Source: Ectobius pallidus (taxonomy: Eukaryota > Arthropoda > Insecta > Blattodea > Ectobiidae). Taken from it: a stretch of 64,000 bases of DNA. A program made the position numbers and the translations under genes. Below the pieces are notes generated by a model. It searched no databases. It saw nothing but the letters and a program-made list of their open reading frames with translations, and was not told the origin of the DNA. This document shows positions 32,587-43,027 of the stretch, in pieces. The stretch spans positions 47,410,502-47,474,501 of the forward strand of contig CAXKWD010000008.1 of NCBI GenBank assembly GCA_964059195.1, written 5' to 3'. The first letter of the stretch is position 1. Each line of letters opens with the position of its first letter.

Positions 32587-34110
32587 TGTACCGGCAATTC
32601 CTCTTCTAGCCACTTGTAGACTAAGCGATGAATGCTAGGCCCATTCTGAAGAGGCTCTGAAATATAATCTGTGAGACAGGGAGGAAAAGAGGGCACAATA
32701 AACGAGCAGACTTGCAATTAATGCAAGGCTCCTCGCGAATTGTAGATTATAATAATAAACTACCCAAGAAGCTAAATATTAGATATTATTTAAATCATAA
32801 TATACATTGATATTGACAAACAGAAATTAATTATGGAAACTTCTTTAACACATATACTGAACTGTGGTGTGAGGCACCACCTTTAGTTTCTGTTATAAAA
32901 AGTTTAATTATATTTTTATAATAATTATATTTTAAAATCAGTTCATGCACTTGTTTTATACAGGTTAGTACATGCAGTTATTTAAATTACAATATGATAG
33001 CACAAAGTAATATTTGAAGAGTATTAATAAGTTAAATTAAAAATGATTTCAAGTCGATCAAGGTGCAGGCAACATGCACTTGCTTATCACAAATTATGCC
33101 ATGCAACTCATGCTTAATGATAAAATAACATTCTGGATTATTTAAAAAAATAAATAAATGATCATACCTTAGTACGGGTACTCCCGTGCCTCACGCAAAA
33201 CTATCTTATTCCCCTGTAGTGGAATAAGGTAGGCTCCCTTTCGGAAACACAAAATTAATTTTGTAAATACAGTGCAACTAATTACAAGGACTCTGTGCGC
33301 TGGAGGTAGGTAGGATACCGAAAGGATAGACTGCACAAAGGAAGGGAACGAGAAAATTAAAATGCCTTAAGGGCCTACATGCTGGCCAGGCCGCCAAGAA
33401 AGCCTAGACACAACTAACAAGAAAAGGAAAATTACTTTTAATGAACAATCAAATAAATTCCTTAGACCAATAACCTAAATAAATATCTATTTCAAGATTA
33501 ACTAAAATCTGAACATATTATGAAAGATGCCTCCTCGGGAAAATAAGTGACTCAAGGCTAAAGGAAATTCATACTTAAATTCATTACGACACAAGGTCAG
33601 CCAGCGCCAAAGAAAGGAATGATATCAAGCAGTCTAGCTTAGCCAGAAATAATCAAAGATGCATGCGGATAAATGCGATATTTAAAGATCCTACATACCT
33701 TCCGAAAGCACCACAACAAACAAGAACGGCGAATTATCGCCCTTCAGTCGCACCGTATGCTTGGTAACACGAAAGATAGTCATGATGGCCGTGCCGGCTG
33801 TTTTTCGAAAAAGAGAGAGAAAGAAGACTCCCCCCCTCTCCTTCCTTGAGAGCGGAAGCGGCAAAAGGGGAAATAAGGAACAGCTGAGCGGCAATATGAC
33901 TTGGAAAGAGATGTTACTGGATTGCTCACATTATTAATTATTACGTCACTAATTATTACGTCACCGGAGAGTATTGTTGAGTGGTTTCCATGCTTGCATA
34001 TATTACAGGACCAGAAAGTAAGCAATAATAATATCTTTTTTAAAAATAAATATTCCCAATTCCAAATAACTGTGCTAATAAATTTATGGAGAATATTTAT
34101 AATCAGCACA
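32587..34110 (-). repeat. Gypsy-2 5' LTR (1524 bp), promoter segment deleted
   Basis: A direct copy of the left LTR except that about 222 bp are missing. The junction reads AAAAAGAGAGAGAAAGAAGA, where the other LTR has separate GAGAGA words at about 25729-25737 and 25960-25966, so the loss looks like deletion between short repeats. The lost part contains the TATA-like box. Confidence 0.92.
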
Positions 34111-34650
34111 AAACGTAAGAATTCACTTCGAAAGTGTAGATAGTCTTCTGTACATTTCAAAATTAGACCACTATTTTCTTGAATTGTCGGCAGTATTTTC
34201 ATAATCCTCATAAACAGGCATACATATAAACTTTCTTGGTGTTCACGATACAGAGAAATCACTCACGAAGTAATCTACATTTCTTTACACATTAAAATCA
34301 GATCAAAGATTCCTTGGAAATCATTAGCACACACATGCATACTATCTTGGTTTTCATGAGATAGAGAAACCTCTTACAAAGTCTATTTTCCTCTCTCTAC
34401 ACATTGAAATCGAATCACTATTACCATGGAAATGTTGGTGTTAATGTCTCAATTAGTCCTCATAACCACGCACATGTATATTCTCTTGGTGTTCATAATG
34501 TAGAAAAATCACAATATCCATCTTCTCTTCCATATAATTGAAAATCAGATAACTGATTCCATGAAAACATAGGTATTATTATCTCAAGTATTCCCCATGA
34601 GCTCACAGATATTTTCTTGGTATTGAAGGTAAAGAAAAGTCATTTATTGA
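34111..34650 (+). repeat. Satellite block 7
   Basis: Resumes exactly where block 6 stopped (AAACGTAAGAATTCACTTCG) and holds about four monomers. There is no gene here. Confidence 0.85.
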
Positions 34651-35961
34651 ACATGTTGGTCCTATATTTCCACTGTTTGCTGAAGCTTATAAAGTCTAAA
34701 GTAATAAAATATTCACCAGTGGATGGAGTGTTTCACAAACACATTTCAGCCCAGTCCATTGGGCCTTCATCAGGTTACTGAATAAACCGGGAAAAAGGTG
34801 CTGCTCACAACCACTCCACTGGGGTGCATTGCTAACCATGATGTCAGTGTTTCGAAGATGTTTACCAATCCATTCTTTGGGTACTCCATAATCGCAATGC
34901 TGCACATCACACTCGGGGGTAGTGGAAATTTAACAGCACGTTTACCTCTTACTCTTCTTATCAGGCACAACCACTCCTTTCCTAATTCCCATCATATCTA
35001 TTCATGCATACTGTTGTCCCCCCTTTTGAACCATCATCTTTATCATCACCTTTCCTCTTCTCTTTCTTCTCTGGACACTCGTGGAAGCTGCCAACCCAGA
35101 GGGAACCTGTGTCCTAAAGGAGGGAACAATCACAAAACCCGCAAACTACAATAATTAATACTCTGCTACCTTTTTAGTTTGCTATAACAAAATATAATTT
35201 GCTTCAAACACAATTAATATGCTGGGCCATACTAAACATTCAAGAAACACACCAGCTCTCTGCCTCACACAAAATACTCTAGACATTCTAATATAATAAT
35301 AAATCCGCACTCACCCTAATTTCATCTTCCATCCATCCATAATCAGCATTCGGTGATCACCTAAATTATTGAAGGCCAAACACACCATACTCACGCTTGG
35401 GAAGCCTTCGTTACTAAATTCCCAAGCCGTGAGGAGAATCCGGTTGAGACGCAAAATAACTACTACGTTTAAACATAACCCGTGGCTGCTCCAAAATATA
35501 AACTAAACTGAAAGTGCTCTCATTGTAACACAATAAAATTAGATAACAAGGACGGGGAAGCTTATATTAATTTCAATTATCAATTCAAATATTAAATTCC
35601 AAAGGATCAATATGGCGGCAATGGCAAGACCTTGGCTATTTCTTAAACATGCATTATCTCAAAAATATCTTACCATCCGCCCAGACAAATTACTTATTGT
35701 GCTTCCATACACCCGTGAGAACACACATTCACTAATATAACATTAAATACTTCTTAAATTCAATTAAAAGCCTAAATAGAACGGAGCACCAAATCGAACA
35801 TCTATACACAACGCCATCCCAACCGGTTCTGAAGAAACCGGAAGGATAAGGCTCGCATGCGCAGGACTTCATTTGTCTGCCGAAATGCGAATTCAATAAT
35901 ATGATGACGTATACTGGCTCAATACCCCCCTGTTCCCAATAATGTTCCAAGCCCCAAAAAA
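34651..35961. other. Unclassified 1.3 kb insertion in satellite
   Basis: Satellite is replaced from about CATGTTGGTCC to about AAAAAAGTCG. The left part carries CAGTCCATTGGGCCTTCATC, a motif style seen in insect short repeats. The right part on the minus strand begins GGGAACAGGGGGGTATTGAG, resembling a polypurine tract or LTR start. No ORF has recognisable motifs. It may be more than one fragment; the ends are not resolved. Confidence 0.4.
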
Positions 35962-36280
35962 GTCGTTTACCTCAAAGTCAAATCACAGTTTCCATGGAAA
36001 TTTTGGCATTATTGCCACAATCCTCATAAGAACCCACTGGCATTCTTTCATGCTGTTCATAATATGAAAAGATCTCTTTCGGTGTCCAACTCCTCTTACG
36101 TATACCTTAAAAACAGGTCACTAATTCTTCGGAAAAAATTAGGCATTTTTGCCCCAGTCCCCACAAACACAGACTTGTGTCACTTCCTTGGTGCACTGAG
36201 GAAGTGTATCTTCTTATACGTACATCTTAAAGTCAGATAACTGATTCCATGTAAATGTAGCACTATTGTCTCAAATCATA
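35962..36280 (+). repeat. Satellite block 8
   Basis: About two and a half monomers, ending at the TA target site of the mariner element. Confidence 0.8.
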
Positions 36281-37189
36281 CGAGGTGTGATAATAAAATA
36301 TGGTGAATAATTTTTTTACAAACAAAGTAATAAGTTTACATAGAATTTTAAATAATATCCTTCAAAGTACTATCCTTGGCTAACGATACACTTGTCCAAA
36401 CATTGAATCCACGACTGGAAGCATTTCTGGAAGACTTTTTTTGGAATGGCTTTCAGGTGCTCTGTCGTGGCCATCTCCATGTTGGGAATGGTGTCAAAAT
36501 GTTATCATTTTAGCATGCTTTTAATTTTTGGAAGAGCCAAAAGTTGCCGGGTGCTAAATCTGGTGAGTAAGGCAGAATTGGACAGAGAGGAATACTTTTT
36601 CCGGTCAAAAACTCGTGAATCAGAAGTGACGTGTGGCATCGCGCATTGTTGTGTTGAAGAGGGAAGGCACTGGTCCATTTTCAGTTCTCTTTCTTAGATG
36701 TTTAGTTCTTCGGTAAGCTCTCTAATAAACATTAGTCAATAGTCTAATAGTCATTCATCTATTTGAACCTCAAGTGCAGCCTTTTTTGCACGTTTTCATT
36801 TTTTTTAGTTCAATGAATGTCCCGGCCATTGTCGTCTTCAAATGACTCATTTCCGCTTTTAAATTGCTTATACCACTTGCAAAAAGTCCTCAGAGTTACC
36901 ACATCATTGCCGTCCACTGATTCCAACATTTCATGAGGTTCTTTGGCTTTTATTTGTAACTTAGAACAAAACTTAATGTTGATGAGCTGGTCGAAATCCA
37001 GGATGCACGACAGTCATGGTAAATACGACCTCACTCTTGGGGCTCTGATTAATAAATCAGAATGAGTTCAAACCTGACAATGCCTATCTCAACAGATCAG
37101 GCTATCAAGCATACTACATCAAATGGATGTGGCATCAGCAGTTGCTGCTATAAAAAATTATTCACCATATTTTTTTTTATCACACCTTG
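36281..37189 (-). mobile_element. mariner transposon, internally deleted
   Basis: Inverted ends CGAGGTGTGATAATAAAATA (left) and CAAGGTGTGATAAAAAAAAA (reverse complement of right) share TATGGTGAATAATTTTTT further in. TA flanks both sides (36279-36280 and 37190-37191). At 909 bp it is about 400 bp short of a typical mariner. Confidence 0.9.
36330..37000 (-). pseudogene. mariner transposase fragments
   Basis: The minus strand near 37000-36830 encodes the N-terminal helix-turn-helix region: a KFCSKL start, an EPHEMLESV stretch, and FCKWYKQFKSGNESFEDD. Near 36670-36540 it encodes the end of the catalytic domain with HNNARCHTS and LPYSPDLAPGNFWLF, the D34D-type motif. The central part with the first catalytic Asp is missing. 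In the HNNA box the usual Asp codon is AAC (36650-36648), an Asn substitution. Several stops and frameshifts are present. The enzyme would be inactive. Confidence 0.85.
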
Positions 37190-37191
37190 TA

Positions 37192-37385
37192 ATAATAATA
37201 ATAATATTTATTCACCATTAGGAATTACAAGAATCCAAAGGCTTCGTCATACTTAAGAACTAAATAAAATATTGAGCAAAACATAACTATACATACAGTA
37301 CACATACAAAATGCAGACATTAGTCCATAAAAATAAATTTATAAAGTCAGTAAATTGGCGGAGATGAAATCTTGAGTACTATAGA
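37192..37385 (-). other. Probable LINE 3' tail, minus strand
   Basis: On the minus strand the segment ends GGTGAATAAATATTATTATT with an (ATT)n run abutting the mariner target site, resembling 3' ends of the LINEs here. No coding part remains. Confidence 0.4.
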
Positions 37386-39905
37386 AAAGCATGTATAAGC
37401 ATGCACTTGTATACTTTCTTGGTGTAACAATATGGAGAAAACACAAGGGTTCTCTTGACTTCTTTATACCTTAAAATTAGATCACTAATACTGTCTAACA
37501 TTATCATAAGCAAACACATATACTTTCTTGGGTACACAATATTGAGAAATCAGTTATGAAGCCCATCTTCTCAAACGTAAATCTTAAAGTCAGATAACTG
37601 ATTCCATAGAAATGTAGCACTATTTGCTCAAACCTAACAAGCACACACTTGTATACGTTCTTGGTGTACACAACATGGAGAAAACACATGGTTTGTATTG
37701 ACTTCTTTACACCGTAAAATTAGTTATCAAACGCTATCATGAGCACACACATGCACTTTCTTGAGTTCAAAATTTAGAGAAATAACTTATGAAGTCCATC
37801 TTCTTATATGTACATCTTAAAGTCAGATAACTGAATCCATGGAAATGTAACACTATTGACTTAAATCTAATAAGCATTCACTTGTATACTTTCTTGGTGT
37901 ACACAATATAGAGAAAACACAAAGCTTGTCTTAACTTCTACACCTTAAAATTAGATCACTAATCAGAAGAAAATATTGTCATTATTGTCTTAATCCTCAT
38001 GAGCACTTCCTTTATATACATTCTTGATGTTCATGATAAGGAGAAATCTAATACGAAGTCCAATTCATGTCGTTCACAATAAGCTTATAGAGAAAACTAA
38101 ATAGGAAGTATTATTGTTTTAGTTCTCATAAGAGTACACACATTTTTTTTGGTGTTAAGGTATAGCAAAATCACTCACAAAGTGCATTCTCTTTTCTGTA
38201 CACCTTATCAGATCACAGATTCCATGGAAATGTGATCATTTTTGTCTCATTCATCATAAGCACACACTTGTAATGTTTTTTGTTTCTAATGAAATGGAGT
38301 AATCACTTACAAAGTCAATCTTCTCTTCGTACATTTTAATATCAGACTACTGGTTATATAATTATTATGGTCTCAGATAAGTGTCATAAACATACACATG
38401 TATGAGATTATTATAGGAGAAAAATTTAACGCCACCTTAGCTCATTTGGTAGAGTATTGGCGCTAATAGCCAAAGGTTCTGGGTTCCAGTCCCAGTGTCC
38501 TATAATATTATCATGTAATGTCCAACAGAGACAATAATCTGTGGTTCATGAATCCTTATAAATCTATAAACATGTATACTTCCAAGCTAAACACTATAAT
38601 CTTACAGACATCACTTACGAAGTTGCCTATCTCTTGTGAACCCCTTTTAGTCAAATAACTGATTCTATTGAAATGCAGCATTATTGTGTCAATCCTCATA
38701 AACCTACACTTGTATACTTACTAGGTGTTGATGATATAGAGAAATCACTTATGAAGTCCCTCTTTCTTTATGTTCACCTTATAATCAGATATATGTTTCA
38801 TTGAAATGGAATCTTTATATTCTCAATCCTCATAAGAACACATTTGTATAATTTCTTGGTGTTCACGACAATGAGAAATCACTTACAAACTCCTTCTTCT
38901 CTTATGTACACTTAAAGTCAGACAACTGATTCTGTGTAAATTCAGCATTATTGTCTCAATCGTCATAGGCACACATATGTTTACTTACTTGGATTTCACG
39001 ATACAGAGGATTAACGATATCCATCTCCTTTTCCATGTAAATTAAAATCTGATAATTGATTCTTTCAAAATGTAAATATTATCTTAGGAAGTCTATCTTC
39101 TCTTCTCTACATCTCAAAATTAGACTATTTTCATGAAAACTTATGCACTATTTTCTTACTCCTCATAAAAAGACATACCATCTTGTTAACAATACGGAGA
39201 AATCATTCATGAACTCCATGTACATTTCTGTGCACCTTAAAATCAGATCACAGATTCCATGGAAATGTTAGCATTATTGTCTCTGTCCTTATAAGGATAC
39301 ACTTGTGTACTGATACTTACTAAGTGTTCACTTGTGTTCACCTTAATAACAAACGAATTCTTCATTTAAATGTAATCATCTTTTCTCAATCCTCATTAGC
39401 ACACTCTTGTGAACATGGTGATATCACTTACAACTCAATCTTCCTTTCTCTAAACCTTAACATTAGATCACTACTTCCATGTAAATGTAGGCATTATTGT
39501 CACAATTAATCCTCATAAACACACGTCTATACTTTCTTGGTATATCACTTAAAAAGTTTATCTGCTATTCTCTAAACCTTAATATCATATCACTGCTTCC
39601 TTTTATTGCCTCAATTCATTATCATAAGCGCACACTTGTATACTATCTTGGTGCTCACAATGTAGAGAAACCTCTTCCTGTATCTAGACTTTGAAATCAG
39701 ATCACTATTTACATGGAAAATTAGGCATTTTGTATCAATACTCAAATGAATACCTCTAGCTTTCTTGGTTTTCACAATATGGAAATATCACTACTGAATT
39801 CCACCTTCTGTTGTGTACACCTTAAAATCAGATCACAAATTCCATGGAATTGTAGGTATTAATGTCACAATTAGTCCTCATAAGCACGCAATTGTATTCT
39901 TTAAT
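37386..39905 (+). repeat. Satellite block 9
   Basis: About 17 monomers in one run, broken only by the tRNA-like insert near 38405-38530. Its order from 38130 onward parallels 10450-11040 followed by 14784-15334 and by 20070-21095. It ends at the TTAAT target site (39901-39905) of the large LINE. There is no gene here. Confidence 0.88.
38431..38500 (+). tRNA. tRNA-like sequence or tRNA-derived SINE head
   Basis: A-box TTAGCTCATTTGG and B-box GGTTCCAGTCC are both present and correctly spaced. A perfect T arm (CTGGG-TTCCAGT-CCCAG), an anticodon stem (TTGGC/GCCAA) around GCTAATA and a D stem (GCTC/GAGT) can be drawn. The acceptor stem does not pair in the usual position, so it is not a normal tRNA gene; anticodon assignment is ambiguous (Ile-AAT by register to known genes, or TAA by the stem). 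Flanking TATAGGA and TCCTATA pair perfectly just outside. Confidence 0.5.
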
Positions 39906-39930
39906 CTTTAATCTTTATTGTTCATAGAGG

Positions 39931-42555
39931 TTCTACATAGTAGAGTTCCTATTGAACATTGTCATAAATTTTCAAACAAAATGCTTCGCTTTAGGGAAGT
40001 TACAAATAGTTGCTTGGAGAGATTAAGTTCAAGTCGATCCCTTGTACTAACAAGAAGAAATGTATGTCAAGTTGTAACGAAGCAAATAGCTGCGTGCCAA
40101 TTAGACGGTAGAAAAACCATTCCAAAACAAAGGAAGGGTTGGGGGACTGCAACTAATCGATATTGAACATTTTCATGATTATCGATACTGCCCTGAATTT
40201 ATTTGAATTGCAGAAAAAGGAGAAGTGCGCATGCGTGGACGGCGAGTCGACGGGAGAGGAGTTGAACCTGAAAAACGGTTGAGGATTACGTCTCTGACTA
40301 CGAGAGAGAAAGGTTGAAGAAACGGAGGCGAGGGGACGAGATTGGAATGTGTGACAGCGGTAGAGGCGCCCTGACATGATGGTTTGTCAGACTTTCATCT
40401 AAAGAAATTCTGAAGGGGAATTTCACTGACGCGACTATATGGAGATAGTCGTTAGTTGGAAGAACACATCACGTCAGCCGGTACGAGAGACCGCTACAGC
40501 GAACACCAGCTGGGGAAAAGAAGAGTGGGTCACGGTTGCTTGGTCTGGAATAAAGGAAGATGTGGACATCAGAAAGTGGATGGAAACAACTCAGGATCAG
40601 AGGATAAATTGGTCACCACCCGTTGAGTATAATCATCTAAACATTTTTTTTGTTGTTTTGGGAAGTGGAAAAGATTTTGAGGCATTATTATTAAGCCAGG
40701 TTCTAAGAAATGTGTGGCGACTAGACGCCGTAATGGAAGGTAAAAGAGTAAGGTTAGAAGATAGATGTAATTAGTCTAGGGTGAGGTAGTAAATTACAGT
40801 GATCCAATCAGTTTCCATTTCCGGTCTAAGTTAATTATACAAGGAGCAGTCAAGAGTAAAACCGTGAATAGTAACGATAGATCTCTATACTTTAGGTTGC
40901 TATGGGTAATTGTCCCACGAATGAATACATAGCTAGGGGCAGTTGTTGATGCTCATACAAACCTTGTTTTTTTATAAGACAGGACGCGAGGGGAGTAAGG
41001 AAGAAGGGTAATAGGGGCTTACTTAGTATTGCTTACGAGGGCCTCTCCCACTTGGTTTTCGTTAGGTGACAGGTGATTATCTATAAGTGGATTTCATGCT
41101 GGCCTATAATGTTGAGTTGTTTTTTTAAAGAGATTTATCGAAGAGAGGGAACTGTATGGAATATGGTAGAGGGGGATAAGAAGGTGAATACTGAGAGGCA
41201 AAAGGAGGCCTATGAGTAGCAGTACATTAGGCGTATGCCATTGGAAAGTTTACTGGGTAGGATAGAAGTAGAAGTTCACTCAAGGGTTATAAAGAGAGTT
41301 ACTGACCTGGGGCGTGAGTTAGTTTCAGCTAGAATTCTAGGGAATTTAGAAACAAGAAAATTAGGTGCCCATGGTGTAGGGTAGTAACTTGAAAAGTATG
41401 GATACCAGAATAACAATAAGTAGGTAAATTAGAACAATGGTATACACTGCTTAAAGAGAAAGGAGTTAAAAGATAATAAATAATAATTGGTTAGATTAGA
41501 AAGAGGAGAATTGGTAATTTTGTGTAGTGAGTTGATGACAAGTAGGTCATTAGCAGGTACTAGAGATTACCCCAGGAGAGAAAAAAAAAGAAGGGTGAGG
41601 TGAGGGAACGCCGGAAGTGTCCCAAATAAAACAAGTATAAATACAGTAGTAGGCGAAGCCTATGCTAGTAGAATATAAAGAGATTTAGGAGAATTGTGAA
41701 AGTCATCGGTGTTGGAGGCGAACAACGGCCCCACGTGCCTCTAGGAAAGAGTGTCAGGGACCTCTGACATCGATTGTTCAAAATTATATTTTTGTTTGCG
41801 GCCCATTAATATTTTCCCGGTTGCAGGGAGGGAGTCAGATTGTTTGTAACTCAAGATCTAGACGCCGCCCCTGTATCGGCGGTCTATTACCCCAGTCACT
41901 CTGTGGGTATAGGCCTAAACTTCCATTTCTTTCTTCATAACATTGTCTTTCCTATTTATCTTTGAGTACAATTCTTCATAGACTACAATGACTAGTGGAC
42001 TGGTATAGGAGAAATAGGTGGAATCATTGGGTATGATAGGTCAAGTCAGTGACTGAATTACGAATTAAAAATCTTTATTCATACGGAATTGCAAATGGAA
42101 AAGATTACGCAAGTTAGTAGTAAAGTATAAGGGTAATCTGAGACGTTCTAGTAGATACCTGGAAATAAAGAAAGGAAAGAGATTAAAGTAATTAATTAAG
42201 AATTTGTCTTATATAACAAGGAACACATTAATACAGTTAAACTGAGCTACTAACCTGATAGTTAGGAACTGAATACTAAATTTTCCCATAAAAGTGTTGA
42301 ATGGTTAATGTTGTTCGGATCGAATGATCTGAAGATTTTAAGGATGAGTAGTTGTTAAAAAGGGGAAAACCCCAGAGTAAATGTAATTTATTGTAAATCA
42401 GATTGTTATTGGTGAAAAAGAAAAAAAAAGAAAACAAGAGTAAATGTAATTTATTGTAAATCAGATTGTTATTGTTGAAAAAGAAAAAAAAAATATTAAA
42501 TAAATTATGGTTATTGTTATGCAAAGTAAATTTTCGTGAAGTTCAGTCTTCACAT
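39931..42555 (+). repeat. Gypsy-3 5' LTR region (left end not located)
   Basis: The right end is set by TTCACA followed by a TGGCGCCCA primer site. It contains TATA-like and AATAAA-type words and a 68-bp tandem pair (AGTAAATGTAATTTATTGTA...) next to A-runs at 42380-42490. The left end is not found; part of the segment may still be LINE 3' UTR. A second, nearly identical copy lies at 47697-50312. Confidence 0.5.
40439..40774 (+). CDS. Unrecognised 111-aa ORF inside the Gypsy-3 LTR region
   Basis: An open frame from ATG to TAG. The product is hydrophilic and Trp-rich (EWVTVAWSG, RKWMETT, RINWSPP) with an LNIFFVVLGSG hydrophobic patch; I recognise no family. The same frame is intact in the second copy (48205-48540), with one visible replacement (Thr to Ala near residue 19). 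Because the two copies are almost identical everywhere, conservation of the frame says little. It may be chance. Confidence 0.2.
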   Translation: MEIVVSWKNTSRQPVRETATANTSWGKEEWVTVAWSGIKEDVDIRKWMETTQDQRINWSPPVEYNHLNIFFVVLGSGKDFEALLLSQVLRNVWRLDAVMEGKRVRLEDRCN

Positions 42556-42559
42556 ATTT

Positions 42560-42578
42560 TGGCGCCCATAGCGTGGGG
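42560..42578 (+). other. Gypsy-3 primer-binding site
   Basis: TGGCGCCCATAGCGTGGGG starts five bases after the LTR end. The TGGCGCC start is the common tRNA-primer complement of retroelements. Confidence 0.65.
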
Positions 42579-42579
42579 T

Positions 42580-42735
42580 GATAGGTCGATAGGTTGATAG
42601 GGCGATAGGGCCATAGCTCGATAGGTCGATAGGTCGATAGGTTGATAGGGCGATAGGGCCATAGCTCGATAGGTCGATAGGTCCATAGGTCGATAGGGCG
42701 ATAGTTGATAGTTTGATAGTAGGATAGTTTGATGT
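42580..42735 (+). repeat. Octamer minisatellite in the Gypsy-3 leader
   Basis: About 19 units of an 8-bp word, GATAGGTC and variants (GATAGGTT, GATAGGGC, CATAGCTC, GATAGTTT). The variants themselves recur in order, so a 48-bp higher unit is seen about twice. It begins two bases after the primer site. Confidence 0.9.
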
Positions 42736-43027
42736 CCTATACGCGTGGCTTAGGAGAAATTTGAGGCCGTAGTGGTTGCCCAACGTTATCGATTTTGACG
42801 TTAGCAGGGATAGAGGTTATAGAGATTTTAGAGCCTATTACGTGAAAGAAACTTGGGAGTTAGGTTAGTATAACTTGAAATTTATTTTCAAAAATAATAA
42901 CATATTTTTGGGAGAAGAATAATGACTGTTGACAAATTAAGGACTTCTATAGATGACTAAGACAGACGACTGAATTATTGTGTTCTAATCTTTTTTTTTC
43001 AGTCAGTGGAATTGTTAATATATAAAT
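42736..43027 (+). other. Gypsy-3 leader
   Basis: About 290 bases between the octamer repeat and gag with no gene. A T-run and TTCAG (about 43000) precede gag and look like a splice-acceptor-type tract, but no donor is assigned. Confidence 0.5.

Larger units (their letters stand above)
24502..34110 (-). mobile_element. Full-length Ty3/Gypsy retrotransposon (Gypsy-2)
   Basis: Two long direct repeats (24502-26247 and 32587-34110) flank gag and pol. The ends are TGTACCGG...AATCAGCACA on the plus strand, that is TGTGCTGATT...CCGGTACA on the coding strand. Four-base AAAC duplications flank the element (24498-24501 and 34111-34114). Removing it rejoins a satellite monomer matching 20150-20190, an independent confirmation of both ends. 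The LTRs look nearly identical apart from one deletion, yet pol has three in-frame stops and two frameshifts. Confidence 0.95.

Noticed and set aside
37386..39900. Regularly spaced repeats considered as a CRISPR array
   Set aside because: Repeats are 120-150 bp, diverged and contiguous, with no spacers; the window is clearly eukaryotic.
39918..40166. 82-residue plus-strand frame next to the LINE tail
   Set aside because: Spans the antisense of the LINE 3' end; no motif, and the second copy is part of the same recent duplication.
42550..42783. Minus-strand frame with repeated YGPIDLSS-like units
   Set aside because: It is only the translation of the GATAGGTC octamer repeat.
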